NCBI RefSeq assembly: GCF_002926065.1
Contig: NZ_PREZ01000003.1
Span: 2,501-66,500 of the forward strand
Length of the DNA stretch: 64,000 bases
Direction: 5' to 3'
Source of the DNA: Jeotgalibacillus proteolyticus
GTDB lineage: Bacteria > Bacillota > Bacilli > Bacillales > Jeotgalibacillaceae
Shown here: positions 60,326 to 64,000 of the stretch, piece by piece
How the letters are laid out: each line of letters begins with the position of its first letter
How positions within the stretch are numbered: the stretch's first letter is position 1
Notes under the pieces: model-generated
What the model saw: only the letters and a program-made list of their open reading frames with translations
Database searches by the model: none
What the model was told of the DNA's origin: nothing
Program-made: the position numbers and the translations under genes

Positions 60326-61081
60326 TTAAAGGAGCTCATTAATATGATAGAGTCTTCCGTTTTCGAGGTTCTTTTCCATAAGAAGGTCTACAAGTGCCTT
60401 TCCTACGGTTTCAGGCTTTCTTAATTTCCCTTGCTCCTTGTATGCCTGAAATGCGCTCACTGCTGCAAAAGCGTCGGAGGTTGAAGACCGGATTGTATTT
60501 TGCATATCTGTATCCATAATACTTGGACTGAATGAAATGATCTTATTTTTTGTTTTCAGTTTATCCTGCTCAAGGGCTGCGGTTTCAGTGAAAAGATTGA
60601 GCGCAGCCTTTGTACTTCCATAGATGCTCCAGCCATGATTGGGCTTATCTGCTGCTCCTGAGGTGATGTTGACCACTGTTGCGGGAATTCCTTTTTCTTC
60701 TGCATGCTTAAATGCGGCGTTTGTGATAAGGACCGGGGCTATGTAATTGGTTTGCGCGGCCTTTTGTATGGTGTGAGGATCAAGGTTTCCCACGGTTTGA
60801 ATCGGATCTACGATTCCTGCGTTTTGAATGATTAACAGTTCTTCAATGGGCTGGTCTTTTGTTTCTTCAAACCAGGATGGGATAAATGCTTGTGTTTCTT
60901 CGAGCTGGCTTAGGTCTATTTTTTTGTGGGAATAAGTGAGACCTTTTTGTGCCGCTTTGTTTTTTAAGAGGGTGCTGCCTGTGCGGGAGACGTCGACGAG
61001 GCTGTATTCATGATCAAGCAGGTGCTCTCCGATTGCTGCACCAAGGCCTTTGGATGCTCCAGTGATGATTGCGTATTTCAT
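60326..61081 (-). CDS. Short-chain dehydrogenase, benzil reductase (YueD) type
   Basis: A 251-residue classical SDR. Cofactor motif TGASKGLGAAIGE (8-20), NAG in IQNAGIVDPIQTVG, catalytic Ser in VNITSGAADKP and Y-x3-K in SIYGSTKAALNLF. The sequence and the NADPH-type pattern resemble the (S)-benzoin-forming benzil reductase YueD and sepiapterin reductases. The natural substrate is unknown. Single gene; its upstream region towards maa holds two repeat copies. Confidence 0.86.
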   Translation of the reverse strand: MKYAIITGASKGLGAAIGEHLLDHEYSLVDVSRTGSTLLKNKAAQKGLTYSHKKIDLSQLEETQAFIPSWFEETKDQPIEELLIIQNAGIVDPIQTVGNLDPHTIQKAAQTNYIAPVLITNAAFKHAEEKGIPATVVNITSGAADKPNHGWSIYGSTKAALNLFTETAALEQDKLKTKNKIISFSPSIMDTDMQNTIRSSTSDAFAAVSAFQAYKEQGKLRKPETVGKALVDLLMEKNLENGRLYHINELL

Positions 61082-61215
61082 GATGGGTTCCTCCTTAGGG
61101 TTTTTTTAAAGTATAGCGTGGATGATAGGTGATCGCTAAGTATTCGCATCTTGGAGTTTTGTTGATACAGTATAGTATAACTAGTGTTAGGGGTGAATGC
61201 CTTAAAATGGGGCGT

Positions 61216-61336
61216 GTTGATTTCCGCTGCAGAGGCATGCTTTCCGCGGGGCGGGGCTTGAGCTAACTTGCTGCGCAAGTGGATCTCAAGCTCCCGCTGC
61301 ATCCCGCAGGAGTCAGCCCCTTACGCTGCAATCAAC
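61216..61336 (+). repeat. Intergenic palindromic repeat, copy 9
   Basis: Bounded by GTTGATT and AATCAAC; complete. Core GGGGCTTGAGCTAACTTGC-TGC-GCAAGTGGATCTCAAGC, then CCCGCAGGAGTCAGCCCC. Preceded by GTGTTAGGGGTGAATGCC. First of a direct pair. Confidence 0.9.
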
Positions 61337-61402
61337 TTGGTTGAAAGGGATAAAGTAATCTTAACTTTGTGTGCCAGGGGTGAATGCCTCATAATAGAGC
61401 GT

Positions 61403-61523
61403 GTTGATTTCCGCTGCAGGGGCATGCTTTCCGCGGGGCGGGGCTTGAGCTAACTTGCTGCGCAAGTGGATCTCAAGCTCCCGCTGCATCCCGCAGGAGT
61501 CAGCCCCTTACGCTTCAATCAAC
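61403..61523 (+). repeat. Intergenic palindromic repeat, copy 10
   Basis: Nearly identical to copy 9 and in the same orientation, 66 bp later; preceded by AGGGGTGAATGCCTCATAAT. The two fill the 570-bp divergent spacer between the SDR gene and maa. The last 120 bp before maa hold no clear ORF. Confidence 0.9.
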
Positions 61524-61650
61524 TCCTGGGTAAGTCATTCGGTTCTTAAAAAATATCGTGTTAGGGTATACACCTCTTGAATTAGAACTTACATCACTCA
61601 ACTATTGGATAATTAAAATTACTAAATAAAAAAGCATAAGGAGAGATTAT

Positions 61651-62214
61651 ATGAGGACGGAGAAGGATAAGATGGTGGCTGGGGAGCTTTATGCAGCTTG
61701 GGATGCTGAGTTGGTTAAAGATCGTCAGAGGGTAAAAGTTTTAACGAAGGAATTAAATGATTTATCTCCTTTGGAGGAACAAAAAAGGGAGAGGCTAGTT
61801 AAGGAGATTTTTGGTTCTGTCGGGAAATCGGTGTACATTGAGCCTCCTTTTCGCTGTGATTATGGCTACAATATTCATGTAGGAGATAATTTCTATGCAA
61901 ACTTTGATTGTGTTATTTTAGATGTTTGCGAGGTGAGGTTTGGAAGCAACTGTATGCTTGCGCCTGGTGTTCATATCTATACAGCCACTCACCCGCTCGA
62001 TCCTGATGAGAGAAACAGCGGACTTGAATACGGAAAGCCGGTTACATTTGGCGATAATGTGTGGATTGGCGGACGGGCTGTAATTAATCCAGGGGTTACT
62101 GTTGGGAATAATGCTGTCATTGCATCCGGAGCAATTGTGACAAAGGACGTTCCTGATAATGTAGTTGTGGCAGGGAATCCGGCAAGAATGATTAAAGAAA
62201 TCGAAAAAAAGTAA
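61651..62214 (+). CDS. maa: Maltose O-acetyltransferase (hexapeptide-repeat)
   Basis: A 187-residue left-handed beta-helix acetyltransferase. An N-terminal Mac domain ([19 protein letters not shown]) is followed by hexapeptide repeats, for example [19 protein letters not shown]. The catalytic His is in [15 protein letters not shown] (about 113) and [20 protein letters not shown] (about 133-152) is typical. It acetylates maltose or glucose from acetyl-CoA. Shine-Dalgarno AAGGAGAG. Single gene with terminator. Confidence 0.92.
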   Translation: MRTEKDKMVAGELYAAWDAELVKDRQRVKVLTKELNDLSPLEEQKRERLVKEIFGSVGKSVYIEPPFRCDYGYNIHVGDNFYANFDCVILDVCEVRFGSNCMLAPGVHIYTATHPLDPDERNSGLEYGKPVTFGDNVWIGGRAVINPGVTVGNNAVIASGAIVTKDVPDNVVVAGNPARMIKEIEKK

Positions 62215-62240
62215 GCTGCGTACATGCAGCTTACTTTTTT
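62208..62240. terminator. Bidirectional terminator, maa / yidC
   Basis: Perfect stem AAAGTAAGCTGC / GCAGCTTACTTT followed by TTTTT on the plus strand and a T run on the minus strand. Confidence 0.92.
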
Positions 62241-62247
62241 TAATCTA

Positions 62248-63030
62248 TTATTGCTGAACAGCTTCCATTGCTTTCTCCGGGTGCTTCCGATAAAATCGTT
62301 GCCCGATCAGCGTTTGCACAATCAGGAACGCTCCTCCAACAGTCCAGTAAAGAGGCAGTGCTGCTGGTGCTGAGAATGAAATAAACATAATCATAATTGG
62401 TGAGATAAACGTGATCACTTTCATTTGTTTTTTCTGTTCATCCGGTAAGTTGTTTAAGGTAACAAACCCCTGGATAAAATAAACCGCTCCTGCGATCAGC
62501 ATCATGGAAAGATCCGGAGAACCTAAGTTAAACCATAGAAATGAGTGGGTAGCAATTTCCTGTGAGTGGGAAATGGCAAAATACAGTCCCATCAGGATTG
62601 GCATTTGAATGATAAGGGGAAGGCATCCCATATTGAGTGGGTTCACACCATGCTTCCGGTACAGCCCCATCATCTCCTGCTGCAGCTGCGTTTGCTCTTC
62701 TTTGTTTTTGGCTTTCTTCATCTTTACCTGGATTTCGTCCATTTCAGGCTTTAATTCACTCATTTTTTCCTTCATTACCTGCTGATTGCGATAGTTTTTA
62801 AGCATAGAAGGCATAAGAACCAGTCTGATCAAAAGGGTGATAATAATGATGGACAAACCGAAATTACCATCAAAGAACGTACCAATTTCAAAAATCCCAA
62901 ATTCAAACGGCATCACAAACAGATGATAGAAGAAGCCTGTTTGGTTTTCTACTCCCGAGCAGCCTGTCAATAATAAAACTGCCATTATACTGAATGCAAA
63001 AAGTGTTGCTTTTTTCAAAACCTTCACCAT
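62248..63030 (-). CDS. yidC: YidC/OxaA membrane protein insertase (lipoprotein type)
   Basis: A 260-residue insertase. A lipobox LLLTGC (Cys24) shows it is the lipoprotein Gram-positive form (SpoIIIJ/YqjG). Five membrane segments follow. LIRLVLMPSMLKNYRNQQVM carries the groove arginine (about 67), with the cytoplasmic KKAKNKEEQTQL helix and GLYRKHGVNPLNMGCLPLII (about 127-146). It inserts membrane proteins with or without Sec. The start is uncertain: ATG 63030 has a weak ribosome binding site, and a TTG at 63018 is possible. A 12-base homopolymer lies just upstream. Confidence 0.92.
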   Translation of the reverse strand: MVKVLKKATLFAFSIMAVLLLTGCSGVENQTGFFYHLFVMPFEFGIFEIGTFFDGNFGLSIIIITLLIRLVLMPSMLKNYRNQQVMKEKMSELKPEMDEIQVKMKKAKNKEEQTQLQQEMMGLYRKHGVNPLNMGCLPLIIQMPILMGLYFAISHSQEIATHSFLWFNLGSPDLSMMLIAGAVYFIQGFVTLNNLPDEQKKQMKVITFISPIMIMFISFSAPAALPLYWTVGGAFLIVQTLIGQRFYRKHPEKAMEAVQQ

Positions 63031-63043
63031 TCCTTTTTTTTTT

Positions 63044-63343
63044 TTAGATCGAATTAGCTTCTAAAAAAAGGAAGGAAGGGAGTTCGTCATTATCGTCAGG
63101 ACAGCTTTTTCGTCTGACGGTTTTACCAAATTTCATTCTCGAACAGATGGCTTCAGCTGCCTGAAGATTATGATGTGAAAGCCTTGTAATAACTGGAGGC
63201 GATTGAGCTCCGCTTGTCCATTTGCTGCTGAGATGGGTTACCTGAAATGGGCGGTCCCAGCTCCAAATGATCATAATTAATAAAGCGAGCGGGACAGTAC
63301 CTTCATTTAGGGATTCCATAATAGCCTGTACAAATAATTCCAT
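63044..63343 (-). CDS. Hypothetical 99-residue protein upstream of yidC
   Basis: ATG start with AGGAG 8 nt upstream, a strong ribosome binding site, and only 13 bp from yidC. One hydrophobic N-terminal segment (VPLALLIMIIW, about 17-27) is followed by a basic, Ser/His-rich region (LSHHNLQAAEAICSRMKFGK) and an acidic stretch (CPDDNDELPS). No known domain. The good start supports translation, but the composition of the second half is not compelling; it may be a leader of yidC or a small membrane protein. Confidence 0.5.
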   Translation of the reverse strand: MELFVQAIMESLNEGTVPLALLIMIIWSWDRPFQVTHLSSKWTSGAQSPPVITRLSHHNLQAAEAICSRMKFGKTVRRKSCPDDNDELPSFLFLEANSI

Positions 63344-63449
63344 TTATAAGACTCCTAAAATACTATTTGTGTTAAGTATAATCCAATTTCAAATTAAATA
63401 GCAAAAAGGAGTCTTTTGTTTTCAGAATGTACACATCTTGCAAAAAATG

Positions 63450-64000
63450 TCATGTAATAGATTCTTGTGTTTCCGGCAGGCTCCCCTTTGGAACAAATAC
63501 CGGGATATGGCTTTTCAGGATTGAAATCGTTAGGGGAACGTGGTCTCCTTCGTCACCATCTACGTTGGCAATTAAGTCAGTATAGGATACAGCTTCTATT
63601 TGAGTGGAAGTCACATACTCTACATTTTCATCTTCCTTCATCGTTCCTTTTAGTAGAGAGGTTGCAATGGTAACGAGATTTACAAGGGAGACATCCCTGA
63701 TGATAAAGCAGTGAAGCTTCCCGTCGTTCACCTCAGCGTGAGGAGCCAGCTTTTCAAACCCTCCTACTGAATTGGTCAGGGCGATTAAAATGAGCAGCGC
63801 CTTGCCATTCCATTCCCCATTATCATGACGGATCGCGATGTCAAAAGGCTCTTTATCTTTAATGGTTTTAAAGCCTTCAAGAATGTAGGCAAGAGGGCCG
63901 AGTTTCGTCTTTTGCTCTACAGATACACCAAATGTCGCTTCTGCAATCCCGCCTAACGCGATGATGTTCATAAAGTATTTGCCGTTAATTTTACCAATGT
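63450..64000 (-). CDS. Diacylglycerol kinase-like lipid kinase, 3' part (runs off the window)
   Basis: C-terminal domain of a second YegS/DagK lipid kinase. The frame stays open to the window edge; beyond the first internal Met it reads IGKINGKYFMNIIALGGIAE, matching the family pattern G-R/K-V-N-x-R/K-Y-F-x-N. FDIAIRHDNGEWNGKALLIL and HAEVNDGKLHCFIIRD (the N-D-G-x-L motif) follow. The catalytic GGDGT domain lies outside the window. It is a paralogue of the gene at 34288-35190. Confidence 0.85.
   Translation of the reverse strand, partial: IGKINGKYFMNIIALGGIAEATFGVSVEQKTKLGPLAYILEGFKTIKDKEPFDIAIRHDNGEWNGKALLILIALTNSVGGFEKLAPHAEVNDGKLHCFIIRDVSLVNLVTIATSLLKGTMKEDENVEYVTSTQIEAVSYTDLIANVDGDEGDHVPLTISILKSHIPVFVPKGSLPETQESIT

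Noticed and set aside
61078-61302. 74-codon frame across repeat copy 9
   Set aside because: A by-product of the repeat, with no start signal; see the matching frame at 25170-25433.
1-64000. CRISPR arrays, phage genes or insertion sequences
   Set aside because: No regularly spaced short repeats, transposase or integrase signatures were found on either strand.

Overview
This window comes from a low-to-moderate GC Gram-positive of the order Bacillales, close to Bacillus in gene content. The evidence is the complete rsbRSTUVW-sigB-rsbX partner-switching cassette, Bacillus-type Shine-Dalgarno sequences before almost every gene, TTG/GTG starts, an S-box leader, SigB-type promoters and lipobox lipoproteins. 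From the tRNAs at the left edge to ddl (about 170-22274), the genes follow the Bacillus subtilis order, read here on the minus strand: ddl, murF, (esterase), cshA, ydbS, ydbT, rhomboid, acpS, ydcC, alr, ndoAI-ndoA, rsbR-S-T-U-V-W, sigB, rsbX, tex, sprT-like, then tRNA-Asn, tRNA-Ser and tRNA-Glu. The species cannot be named from the sequence alone.

Layout. 1-436: three tRNAs and an unassigned structured stretch. 437-11183: SprT-like protein, Tex, the general-stress cassette with an internal SigB promoter, the EndoA toxin-antitoxin pair and alanine racemase. 11250-22274: cell-envelope and RNA genes. 22559-25167: a symporter, a paired small multidrug resistance (SMR) exporter with a structured leader, and a VOC protein. 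25569-31836: an FAD oxidoreductase converging on a six-gene operon (binding lipoprotein, two permeases, ATPase, TVP38/TMEM64 protein, CDP-alcohol phosphatidyltransferase). This recalls the Escherichia coli ydjXYZ-ynjABCDEF region and is the best candidate here for an uncharacterised system. 31996-38737: an unknown protein, a RodA-like glycosyltransferase, a lipid kinase, a 44-residue small ORF, a CBS protein and the RNA polymerase-recycling helicase HelD.

38868-46085: copper module csoR-copZ-copA with two CsoR-type operators, then a SAM-I riboswitch driving metN-metP-metQ and an M20 amidohydrolase. 46248-51412: cardiolipin synthase, an atypical SDR, a YflT/DUF2382 stress protein behind a SigB promoter, and a VanY-type carboxypeptidase. 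51563-56782: mannitol operon mtlA-mtlR-mtlF-mtlD with a cre-like site over its promoter. 57028-64000: Ohr peroxidase, MFS transporter, pyroglutamyl peptidase, an acidic lipoprotein, a benzil reductase-like SDR, maltose acetyltransferase, YidC and a truncated second lipid kinase.

A dispersed family of about 120-bp, GC-rich, palindrome-built intergenic repeats occurs seven times near full length and several more times as fragments. A variant subfamily is coupled to a terminator-like hairpin. No transposase, phage gene or CRISPR array was found.
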